From assembly GCA_018679695.1 (NCBI GenBank), contig JAHHKH010000386.1, positions 1 to 7,804 on the forward strand: a stretch of 7,804 bases of DNA. The letters run 5' to 3'. Positions 1 through 5,540 of the stretch are shown here, piece by piece (the stretch's first letter is position 1; each line of letters starts with the position of its first letter). Source of the DNA: Maribacter sp. (GTDB lineage Bacteria; Bacteroidota; Bacteroidia; Flavobacteriales; Flavobacteriaceae). The position numbers were made by a program, and so were the translations under genes. The notes under the pieces were generated by a model. The model was not told the origin of the DNA. It made no database searches and saw nothing but the letters and a program-made list of their open reading frames with translations.

Positions 1-2023
1 ATCTTGAGCTCAGCTCCCAGTTGCGCTTTAATTTGTATCCCCCAACAAATGATATAAGATGGCGGCTGTCCCAAACCGAAGGCAAATAAGTGTTGGTATC
101 AAAACCTGTGAACTCGCTATAAAACCAGGTGTACGAGAAAATACCATAGAAATTATGTGATAGTTTTTGTTGAAACTGTAGCTCGGCTCCATAGCTGCGA
201 CCCTTACCTACTGTCTCAATAGGTTCGCTACCTAAAACTTCAAAGCCGCCCCCTTTGTTGGCCAACGAGACCTGGTCACGGACCGAAACCGGATAATCCT
301 CATAACGCTTATAGAACCCTTCAAATGAAATAGTACTCGATGGCGTAAAGTAATGTTGAAGCCCCAATACGAAATGATCACTTTGAGTATAATCAACATC
401 TTGGTTCACCAATGTATTCGTATTATCCCTAAAACCTAATATCGTATAAGGAGGAATCTTAAAGTAGCGTCCCAGCGAACCATTGATACGCCAATTCGGG
501 GCAAACTCATAGGAGGCCGAAAAACGCGGCGAAAAAGTACTCAAAAGACTCTCGTTTCCCGTGAAACTATCATCATCTATCCTGAATCCAAGTGAAAGAT
601 CCAGTTTATCTTCAAAAAACGAGCGGGTGGCATTGGCAAACAAACCATATTTCACAAAATCAATGGCAGTATCAAAGGTCAAGTTATTGCGCACATCGAG
701 GGTTGCATTGGTATAATCGGAATGTTGCACATTGAAACCCCAAGTCAACTTCCAATCTTTAAAAAACTGTGTCACCTCGTAACGCAGTTTGGTTTCTGAT
801 TCACGGGCATCATTATTAAAAACGATCCCTGTTTCATTTTCAGAATCTTGATAACGTGTAAAATCGTTAGCTAAGGTATTGTTGCTCAAGGTGGTCAACA
901 TATAGCCATTTCCATTTTTAAAACGATTACGCCAACTTACTCCCATGGTATTCGTGCGTTGTATGATAAATGGAGCTTGTTCTACTTGCGCCTGCTGTTC
1001 TGGATCGAATTCTTCTGGTGGACTTACAGAAAAATCGTCAATGGAACCCAGTCCTAGCACCGTAATCGTGTTAAAATCATTGATTTCATGGTCGATTTTA
1101 TATTGGTAATCCCAATAATCGGGCCTAATCGGAAGGCCAATGGCCTGAAACAGAAATTGAAGGTAACTGCGACGCACCGAAGCCAAAAAAGTAGTTTTGG
1201 ACTCCTCGCTTCCCTTTTTGAATAAAGGTCCCTCTAGTGTCAATGCCGCTTCACTGGCGCTCACTCTAAAGTTCCCAGCAAAGGTTCGACTATTACCATT
1301 CCGCTGTTCAAACTGCAACACTCCAGAAAGCGGATTGTCGTAGCGTGCATTAAAAGCAGAAGTTGCTAGCGTGACATTATCTATAAATGATACATTGATA
1401 AGCCCTACAGGGCCACCGGCACTACCTTGGGTGCTAAAATGGTTGATATTGGGGATTTCCATACCATCTAAATAATACACGGTTTCGTTCGGGGCCCCAC
1501 CCCTGATAATAAGGTCGTTTCTAAATCCTCCTATAGAAGGTGACACTCCCGGAAGCGTCTGTGCTACTTGAACAACATCATTATTACTACCTGGGTAGGT
1601 GGCAATTTCAACGGCAGAAAGTGTTTGTGTGGAAAGGGGTGTTTCTTTTGGCCGGGTGATGATATTGGCGTTTGAAACCACCACTTCATTAAGCTTTTGA
1701 GTGCCTTCCTGAAGCACAAAATTATAGGCAGGAGTACCCTTTGACCGTACAATAATGTTGTATTTGGTTTGGGATTCATAACCTAAATACTTCACTATTA
1801 AATTATAGGAACCTGGGACTACCCCTGAAATTTTATAATTCCCATTAAAATCGGTTTGAGCACCCAGTTGTGTACCTTCCAAGAAAACGGAAGCCCCAAA
1901 AAGGGGAGTTCCAAGTTCGTCGATTACTTCACCGAAAATAATGGTGTTCACCTGGGCCGAAAGACCTTCAACAGCAAAAATTACAATGATACCAAGCAAG
2001 AACTTTTGGATTTTCCGTCTCAT
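1..2023 (-). CDS. TonB-dependent outer-membrane receptor with carboxypeptidase-regulatory-like N-terminal domain (C-terminus missing)
   Basis: The reading frame is open from an ATG at 2021-2023 to the left edge, giving 674 codons without a stop; the end of the beta-barrel lies outside the window. In order: a signal peptide (residues 1-23, basic MRRKIQK start, hydrophobic core, LSA-Q cleavage site); a carboxypeptidase-regulatory-like beta-sandwich (about 27-105, with GEVIDELGTPLFGASV and DFNGNYKISGVVPG); a linker ending in the LNEVVV motif (111-116); the plug (about 125-235, with LPGVSPSIGGFRND, IIRGGAPNE and YYLDGMEIPN); then alternating aromatic barrel strands, including WDSRHLISFVGGYKL near the edge. 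The family imports large or scarce nutrients through the outer membrane using TonB energy. The substrate cannot be told: no SusD-like partner is adjacent, and the receptor looks like the short non-SusC type. It lies 187 bases downstream of a DUF4097 gene on the same strand, so co-regulation with the upstream sigma module is possible but unproven. Confidence 0.93.
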   Translation of the reverse strand, partial: MRRKIQKFLLGIIVIFAVEGLSAQVNTIIFGEVIDELGTPLFGASVFLEGTQLGAQTDFNGNYKISGVVPGSYNLIVKYLGYESQTKYNIIVRSKGTPAYNFVLQEGTQKLNEVVVSNANIITRPKETPLSTQTLSAVEIATYPGSNNDVVQVAQTLPGVSPSIGGFRNDLIIRGGAPNETVYYLDGMEIPNINHFSTQGSAGGPVGLINVSFIDNVTLATSAFNARYDNPLSGVLQFEQRNGNSRTFAGNFRVSASEAALTLEGPLFKKGSEESKTTFLASVRRSYLQFLFQAIGLPIRPDYWDYQYKIDHEINDFNTITVLGLGSIDDFSVSPPEEFDPEQQAQVEQAPFIIQRTNTMGVSWRNRFKNGNGYMLTTLSNNTLANDFTRYQDSENETGIVFNNDARESETKLRYEVTQFFKDWKLTWGFNVQHSDYTNATLDVRNNLTFDTAIDFVKYGLFANATRSFFEDKLDLSLGFRIDDDSFTGNESLLSTFSPRFSASYEFAPNWRINGSLGRYFKIPPYTILGFRDNTNTLVNQDVDYTQSDHFVLGLQHYFTPSSTISFEGFYKRYEDYPVSVRDQVSLANKGGGFEVLGSEPIETVGKGRSYGAELQFQQKLSHNFYGIFSYTWFYSEFTGFDTNTYLPSVWDSRHLISFVGGYKLKRNWELSSR

Positions 2024-2042
2024 TTTGTTTAATATATACATA

Positions 2043-2050
2043 CAAAGATG
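2043..2050 (-). promoter_or_regulatory. Possible -7 box for the receptor gene
   Basis: The minus strand reads CATCTTTG, one mismatch from the Bacteroidota -7 consensus TAnnTTTG, 20 bases upstream of the receptor ATG. A TTG lies 24 bases further upstream (2075-2077), a longer spacing than usual. The implied 5' leader is only about 12 bases, A/T-rich and without a Shine-Dalgarno site, as is common in this phylum. This is a weak assignment. Confidence 0.27.
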
Positions 2051-2123
2051 AAACAATATTAAGACTGAAAACAGCAAAAAACGATAAAATGGTGTTAAAA
2101 ATAATAGTGTTGAGAATTCAGTA

Positions 2124-2156
2124 TTAGGGAACAATGGCTGCAATTAGGCTCCCTAA
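2124..2156 (-). terminator. Inverted repeat between the DUF4097 and receptor genes, possible weak terminator or attenuator
   Basis: TTAGGGA (2124-2130) and TCCCTAA (2150-2156) form a perfect 7-base inverted repeat with a 19-base spacer, about 55-87 bases past the DUF4097 stop. The only T-rich run in the direction of transcription comes about 20 bases after the stem, so it is not a textbook intrinsic terminator. It could equally be an operator or an mRNA-processing hairpin in the 187-base gap. Apart from this and the weak promoter box, nothing else was recognised in the gap. Confidence 0.28.
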
Positions 2157-2210
2157 AGTATCTAAAACTCTTGGAATTAAACATTAATACCAGTTATCAA
2201 CTTGCTCTCA

Positions 2211-2987
2211 TCATGACCGATTTTTTTTAATGGATATTGGACCATTCTCGGTAGATAAGAAAAGTAAGGCTCCTCCCCCATTAATACGAGCTGTATTGAT
2301 TATTGGTTTTTTTGAATATTGTCTTACATTCAGATTGATTATTTTTTCGTCCGATAGCAGATCAAAATCGGATAGTACAAATCCATTCTTTCGAGAAATC
2401 AATCGTAAATCGCGTTTTGAATTGTCCGGTAGCGTCGCATTAACTCCCCCATTCATGGTTACTAACGAAATGGGCATACCCTCATCCAAAGTATCGAAAT
2501 TGGCCACAATTTCGCCATTTGCGGCATTGACAAGGGCATATTTGCCGATTCGCTCTAAATTGACCGAGCCATTCAAAATGTTGATCTCGACGCCGTTTTT
2601 CATATTATCGGCAAAAATATTACCCCCTTTTTCAAGTTTGATTTCAAGAAATAAGTCTGCAGGCATTTTAAGGTTTAAATCTATGGATTCAAACCCTTTT
2701 GGCTCTCTTGTTTCAATATAAAGTTTCCTGTTTTCAACTTTAAACGATACGTAGTCGGAGAGTTGCCTTAGGTTTTTGGATTTCTTCAAAGTGTCAGTAT
2801 ATACCGCCTCTAAATCGAATATATCTTGATTACTGGCATCGATTCCGACAACGTTTATATTTCCCCAATATGATTTTACAAAGACAGCGTCAATGTCGCT
2901 GTAAATGGACAAGTCTTTTTGACCAAAGCTAAAATTGCCAATACTCAAAAGAATAATTAATACTAGGATTGGATTAAGTGTTTTCAT
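2211..2987 (-). CDS. Exported DUF4097-type beta-strand repeat protein
   Basis: This is a 258-residue protein with a signal peptide (about 1-22, hydrophobic ILVLIILLSIG core, cleavage near FG-Q) and no lipobox, so it probably acts in the periplasm or at the cell surface. The mature part shows the repeating short-strand pattern of DUF4097/DUF2807 'putative adhesin' beta-solenoids: Asn-Gly turns recur in ILNGSVNLE (137-145), AANGEIVANF (155-164), TMNGGVNATL (177-186), RKNGFVLS (199-206), RINGGGALL (234-242) and STENGPISIK (245-254), each followed by alternating hydrophobics. The molecular function of this family is not known. It is the last gene of a sigma / anti-sigma / DUF4097 unit, 22 bases after the anti-sigma stop, so it is probably co-transcribed and under the control of that sigma factor (inference). 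The antisense strand carries a long open frame here, judged to be a shadow. Confidence 0.82.
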   Translation of the reverse strand: MKTLNPILVLIILLSIGNFSFGQKDLSIYSDIDAVFVKSYWGNINVVGIDASNQDIFDLEAVYTDTLKKSKNLRQLSDYVSFKVENRKLYIETREPKGFESIDLNLKMPADLFLEIKLEKGGNIFADNMKNGVEINILNGSVNLERIGKYALVNAANGEIVANFDTLDEGMPISLVTMNGGVNATLPDNSKRDLRLISRKNGFVLSDFDLLSDEKIINLNVRQYSKKPIINTARINGGGALLFLSTENGPISIKKNRS

Positions 2988-3009
2988 GATTGTTCGTTTT
3001 TTGATGTTA

Positions 3010-3690
3010 CTATTGTTTGGATTGAATTGACAAGATATGTGCTACTTTTAGTCTAACGGTATTATCCAGATCCTTTCGTTGTGAAAAGACGACGAGTTCA
3101 TTTGAAAAATCTGTATTTACTGAATTTTCAAGCGCATCCAAGAATGCCATTTGAACAGAAGGTATAGGTTCCTTTTGCAAAGCATTCAAGAAGTCATTAT
3201 CTATTTTGGAAGGATAATTGTTCAATAAATCGACAATGGTTACTTTGATGTTGGGATGGGTTTCTTTCTTCAATTCAGCTTTTAACCACTCAACATCTTC
3301 GGAGTCCAATTGTTCATTGTTTAAATCATATATAAAACCAAGTTTTTCAGGATTAGATGGCAGTAAACGATACTGATCTTCAAAACCATTGTTATCCATA
3401 AAGACATAGAAGAGTAGTGCTATACTGGCCGCAATTGTAAAATATAAGATCTTAGGGTCTAATTTGAGTCTGGATTTTGATTCCGTATTCATTGTTATTT
3501 CCAGGTTTTCAATGAATTCATAAACCTTTGCATCGGTTGTTGGGTGAACCTTCCCAAGGGGTAGTTCGTGCAATTCCGATAGGAGTTGTTTTAGTTCCCC
3601 TGCTTGTTGAAAAGCCTTTTGATTGTTACTATTTATGGGAATACCATCCAGATAATCCATTATTTCATTATCAAATTGTTCATTTTTCAT
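3010..3690 (-). CDS. Membrane-anchored anti-sigma factor with periplasmic HEAT-like repeats
   Basis: This 226-residue protein starts at an ATG overlapping the sigma-factor stop by four bases (ATGA), which implies translational coupling and fixes the start. Residues 1-65 are a soluble cytoplasmic segment with an acidic EIMDYLDG start, as in many Bacteroidota anti-sigma factors. No His-x3-Cys-x2-Cys zinc anti-sigma motif is present. A single membrane span covers about 81-98 (ILYFTIAASIALLFYVFM). The C-terminal part contains about three HEAT-like helical hairpins (about 133-161, 162-192 and 193-224) with the recurring pattern 'P-x-V-Q/K-x-A/T-hydrophobic-x-D-L/A-L'. By topology the N-terminus would hold the sigma factor and the HEAT domain would sense something in the periplasm, possibly the co-encoded DUF4097 protein (inference). 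There is no FecR-type domain, so it is not a classical iron surface-signalling regulator. Confidence 0.82.
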   Translation of the reverse strand: MKNEQFDNEIMDYLDGIPINSNNQKAFQQAGELKQLLSELHELPLGKVHPTTDAKVYEFIENLEITMNTESKSRLKLDPKILYFTIAASIALLFYVFMDNNGFEDQYRLLPSNPEKLGFIYDLNNEQLDSEDVEWLKAELKKETHPNIKVTIVDLLNNYPSKIDNDFLNALQKEPIPSVQMAFLDALENSVNTDFSNELVVFSQRKDLDNTVRLKVAHILSIQSKQ

Positions 3691-4226
3691 AGATCTGAAT
3701 CTTTTAGTATTTCCTTTAATTTTTTAAGAGATCTACATATTTTGATGCGCGCATTATTGACGGAAATATTTTCGCTTATCGAGATATCCTGATAGCTCAT
3801 TTCCAACAGGTAATACATGCTGATAATATTTCTTTGGGATGGCTTTAGTTGGTGCAAGGCTTTGTGCAACTTTTTGTGCCTTGCCACCCTATCCATTGAA
3901 ACTTCGGTGTTCATTGTTTCCTCTTTATAATGGGATGTATTGATCGAAACCCATCTTTTTGATTTCTTGTAATGATCCTTTATTAAATTTGAGGCAATCT
4001 GAAATATCCATGGGCGAACCTTTTTTCTTGATTCATAGCTATGGCGATATTTATATATTCTTTCAAAAGTTGCCATTAATAGGTCATTACTTGCCTCTTG
4101 ATCCCCTGTAACCCGTAAGAAATAATTATGCAATATGCCTTTATAACGTTCGTAAAGAATGCCTAGACTTTTGATCTCACCATTACACAGGGTTTTCAAT
4201 AACGATTCGTCTGTTAAATCGGTCAT
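3687..4226 (-). CDS. ECF-type RNA polymerase sigma factor (sigma-70 family)
   Basis: At 179 residues this is the usual size for an extracytoplasmic-function sigma factor with only regions 2 and 4. Region 2 spans about 20-90 (LGILYERYKGILHNYFLRV, then SNDLLMATFERIYKYRHSY and VRPWIFQIASNLIKDHYKK, the -10 recognition and core-binding helices). Region 4 spans about 117-172 (LHQLKPSQRNIISMYYLLEMSYQDIS followed by the recognition helix around NARIKICRSLKKLKEIL). The linker is short and there is no extra domain. The stop overlaps the anti-sigma start (ATGA). The ATG at 4224-4226 is chosen because the protein then begins TDESLLKTLCNGE, as in relatives, with no better upstream start. The 172 bases upstream contain no TTTG on the coding strand, so the housekeeping -7 consensus is absent nearby; autoregulation from its own promoter type is likely (inference). 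Confidence 0.93.
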   Translation of the reverse strand: MTDLTDESLLKTLCNGEIKSLGILYERYKGILHNYFLRVTGDQEASNDLLMATFERIYKYRHSYESRKKVRPWIFQIASNLIKDHYKKSKRWVSINTSHYKEETMNTEVSMDRVARHKKLHKALHQLKPSQRNIISMYYLLEMSYQDISISENISVNNARIKICRSLKKLKEILKDSDL

Positions 4227-4278
4227 ATACTAATATACTTTGGAAAAGCCTTTTCATTTCATTTTTCCGTAAGAAATT

Positions 4279-4299
4279 CATATCCCATATAATCCATAT
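4279..4299 (-). repeat. Three ATATG direct repeats upstream of the sigma gene
   Basis: On the coding strand of the sigma gene ATATG occurs at 4295-4299, 4286-4290 and 4279-4283, with the first two extended to ATATGG. The spacing is 9 then 7 bases, and the block ends about 53 bases before the ATG. It could be a binding site or a promoter element, or chance in AT-rich DNA. Confidence 0.3.
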
Positions 4300-4305
4300 T
4301 AGGCA

Positions 4306-4319
4306 TTAATAATTATTAA
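4306..4319. repeat. Perfect 14-base AT-only palindrome
   Basis: TTAATAATTATTAA is identical to its own reverse complement. It sits 80-93 bases upstream of the sigma ATG, just beyond the ATATG repeats, where an operator or activator site would be expected. Being pure A/T, it could also arise by chance or act as a cruciform or helix-unwinding element. Confidence 0.35.
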
Positions 4320-4460
4320 GTTGGGACATTATAAGGGAGAAAAATTATTTAGTGATAAAATATACCATCGCAGGAAATTAGGAAAAATGAACAGTCTCCA
4401 AGACCTTCATTTTTGATAACAAATACAGCATTACTATTATTAGATTGATAGTCAAAGAAT

Positions 4461-4479
4461 AATGGTTACAGGAACCACT
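4461..4479 (-). terminator. Probable intrinsic terminator of the cytochrome c gene
   Basis: On the minus strand AGTGGTT, loop CCTGT, then AACCATT form a 7-base stem with one G-U pair, 14 bases past the cytochrome stop. It is followed by the T-rich ATTCTTTG. The stem is modest and the T run is interrupted, so termination may be partial, leaving some read-through towards the sigma gene. Confidence 0.38.
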
Positions 4480-4492
4480 ACTGTTATTTTAA

Positions 4493-4906
4493 CTAATTCT
4501 TGTTCAACTCATCCACATGCAACATATAGGTGGCCAATGCATTCAGTTCTACATCTGACACCTCTTTTAAAAACCCATCGATATTGTTTTGCATGACGGC
4601 TACTTGACTCGCAGTAGTGTCCACAATGGGTGGGGTTTTGCCCTTTAAAAAGGCAACAATATCGCCGTTTTTTTCTTTATAGATGGTCATGATCTCTATG
4701 ACAGAAGGCCCTATTTTTTGTTGATCCACAGCATGGCAGGTAATGCATGTTTTTTCAGAGAACAACCTATTACCCAGAAAAATCTGGGAGTCTTTGCTCA
4801 ATTTAGGTGGAGCAGGCACTCCATTTTCCTTGAATTCTTCCGATTTCTTTGCCCTATTGCAGCTAAAAACCAAGAGGAACAGCATGACAATTGAAACTAA
4901 ACGCAT
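4493..4906 (-). CDS. Monohaem c-type cytochrome lipoprotein
   Basis: This 137-residue protein has a type II signal peptide ending in a lipobox (LLVFSC, Cys16), so it is probably membrane-anchored on the periplasmic side. One haem c attachment site, CITCH (Cys54, Cys57, His58), is followed by the typical IGPS motif (65-68). Met105 in QVAVMQNN is a good candidate for the distal haem ligand, and the C-terminal helix (about 117-130, VSDVELNALATYML) is that of class I cytochromes. It most likely shuttles electrons in the envelope; the partner oxidase or reductase is not in the window. It is divergently arranged with a Cys-rich metal-binding lipoprotein only 85 bases away, which suggests a shared metal or redox role (inference). 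Confidence 0.9.
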   Translation of the reverse strand: MRLVSIVMLFLLVFSCNRAKKSEEFKENGVPAPPKLSKDSQIFLGNRLFSEKTCITCHAVDQQKIGPSVIEIMTIYKEKNGDIVAFLKGKTPPIVDTTASQVAVMQNNIDGFLKEVSDVELNALATYMLHVDELNKN

Positions 4907-4956
4907 TTTTTCTGTGCTAAGTGATAATACTACTTAATATAGTGAAAATGGACAAT

Positions 4957-4986
4957 CAAATAATTAATATTTTTGTGAAAATTCAA
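4957..4986 (-). promoter_or_regulatory. Possible promoter of the cytochrome c gene
   Basis: On the minus strand TTG (4984-4986) is followed after 19 bases by ATTATTTG (4957-4964), which shares the TTTG core of the Bacteroidota -7 box but not the leading TA. The implied leader is about 45 bases. It overlaps the promoter of the divergent gene, so the two may compete. Confidence 0.28.
4968..4975 (+). promoter_or_regulatory. -7 box of the Cys-rich lipoprotein gene
   Basis: TATTTTTG is a full match to the Bacteroidota -7 consensus TAnnTTTG and lies 16 bases before the ATG at 4992. No clean -33 TTG is seen at the usual distance; the nearest is TGG around 4949. The short leader has no Shine-Dalgarno sequence, as expected for the phylum. 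Confidence 0.45.
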
Positions 4987-4991
4987 TTCCG

Positions 4992-5408
4992 ATGAAAACC
5001 AAACCGATTTCCCTTTCAATTCTTCTCCTTTCTTTTTCTTTCGTATTATTCGCATCATGCAAAGAGCAAAAGACCGACACCAAATCCGAATCCCATACCG
5101 AGTTGCATACATCAGCGGAGTACCAATGCCCAATGGACTGTGAAGATGGTAAAACCTACGATAAGGCAGGGAAGTGTCCCGTTTGTAAAATGCATCTGAA
5201 GGCCCATGATGGCAAAAAAACCGCAATGACCTGTTCTGAACATAAGGATGGTAATTGCTCATGCCAGGGAGATCAGTGCAAATGTGAAAACTGTCCGGAG
5301 CATAGTAAGGCTTTGACCTGCTCCCAACACAAAGACGGTAAATGCAGCTGTGAGGGTGATAAATGCAAATGTGATAATTGTGCCGAACACAGCAAATCCA
5401 AAAGCTGA
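4992..5408 (+). CDS. Heavy-metal-binding-domain lipoprotein with duplicated metallothionein-like Cys-rich tail
   Basis: This is a 138-residue protein. A type II signal peptide ends in the lipobox LFASC (Cys23), giving an envelope-anchored protein. After a short polar linker, residues 44-69 match the heavy-metal-binding domain often found on copper-efflux proteins (YQCPMDC ... KAGKCPVCKMHL: Cys46, Cys50, Cys62, Cys65, Met67, His68). The tail (79-136) is two adjacent 29-residue repeats, each with six Cys in the order C-x7-C-x-C-x4-C-x-C-x2-C and two His (84 and 104; 113 and 133). The clustered C-x-C spacing and CSCxGDxCKCxNC core resemble metallothioneins. The protein probably sequesters or relays soft metals such as Cu, Zn or Cd in the envelope; the metal is inferred, not shown. 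No transport or catalytic domain is present. It diverges from a cytochrome c gene. Confidence 0.88.
   Translation: MKTKPISLSILLLSFSFVLFASCKEQKTDTKSESHTELHTSAEYQCPMDCEDGKTYDKAGKCPVCKMHLKAHDGKKTAMTCSEHKDGNCSCQGDQCKCENCPEHSKALTCSQHKDGKCSCEGDKCKCDNCAEHSKSKS
5226..5399 (+). repeat. Tandem 87-base coding duplication (two Cys-rich repeats)
   Basis: Unit 1 (5226-5312, residues 79-107) and unit 2 (5313-5399, residues 108-136) are in-frame, same length and without gaps. They agree at 21 of 29 residues, including all six Cys and both His. Of those 21 shared residues, 13 are encoded by different codons, so the DNA has drifted while the metal ligands stayed fixed. This points to an old duplication kept by selection on the protein rather than a recent slippage repeat. 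Confidence 0.88.
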
Positions 5409-5503
5409 TCTATTCCGGCTAATGCTACCTTAACGCAAACACTTGGAAGCCTTATCCGCTTTAAGTTAGGAGATTGCCAGTGTTATCATCAAGGAAATAT
5501 GCC

Positions 5504-5523
5504 AAACACAGCCCGGTGTGTTT
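5504..5523 (+). terminator. Intrinsic terminator of the Cys-rich lipoprotein gene
   Basis: AAACACA, loop GCCCGG, then TGTGTTT form a perfect 7-base stem about 95 bases past the stop, with a T run (5521-5524) at its end. It lies between convergent genes; the A run on its other side means it could also stop transcripts of the AraC gene arriving from the right. Nothing else was recognised in the 132-base gap. Confidence 0.5.
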
Positions 5524-5540
5524 TCAATTAGTTTCACCTA

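Larger units (their letters stand above)
4227..4492. promoter_or_regulatory. AT-rich 266-base intergenic region carrying the control elements of the sigma operon
   Basis: This lies between the cytochrome stop and the sigma start, both genes being on the minus strand. No coding potential was found beyond a nine-codon frame near 4387 on the plus strand. On the sigma coding strand no TTTG occurs within 172 bases of the ATG; the closest housekeeping-like box is TGTATTTG (4420-4427), which would give a leader near 190 bases. Notable sequences inside are a 14-base palindrome, three ATATG repeats, and a small GAAAA/TTTTC hairpin (4243-4255) just before the start codon. The exact promoter cannot be placed by eye. 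Confidence 0.45.

Noticed and set aside
1564..1779. 71-residue minus-strand open frame inside the receptor gene
   Set aside because: It lies in another frame of the receptor, which has a full signal peptide, regulatory domain and plug in continuous frame here; the alternative product is low-complexity and without family features.
2230..2721. 163-residue plus-strand open frame antisense to the DUF4097 gene
   Set aside because: The opposite strand encodes a protein with a signal peptide and repeating beta pattern in an operon; the antisense product shows no recognisable domain and its start has no promoter.
3604..3792. 62-residue plus-strand open frame across the sigma/anti-sigma junction
   Set aside because: It is antisense to two well-supported overlapping genes and has no motif.
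3010..4226. FecI/FecR-type iron surface-signalling pair acting on the nearby TonB receptor
   Set aside because: The anti-sigma factor has no FecR domain and the receptor shows a carboxypeptidase-like domain rather than a signalling domain that would fit this system.
4394..4404. GTCT-CCA-AGAC hairpin as a second terminator after the cytochrome gene
   Set aside because: The stem is only four bases and not followed directly by a T run; the hairpin at 4461-4479 is closer to the stop and stronger.
4930..5262. 110-residue minus-strand open frame over the Cys-rich lipoprotein
   Set aside because: The plus strand has a lipobox, a heavy-metal-binding domain and conserved repeats; the antisense product is only its shadow.
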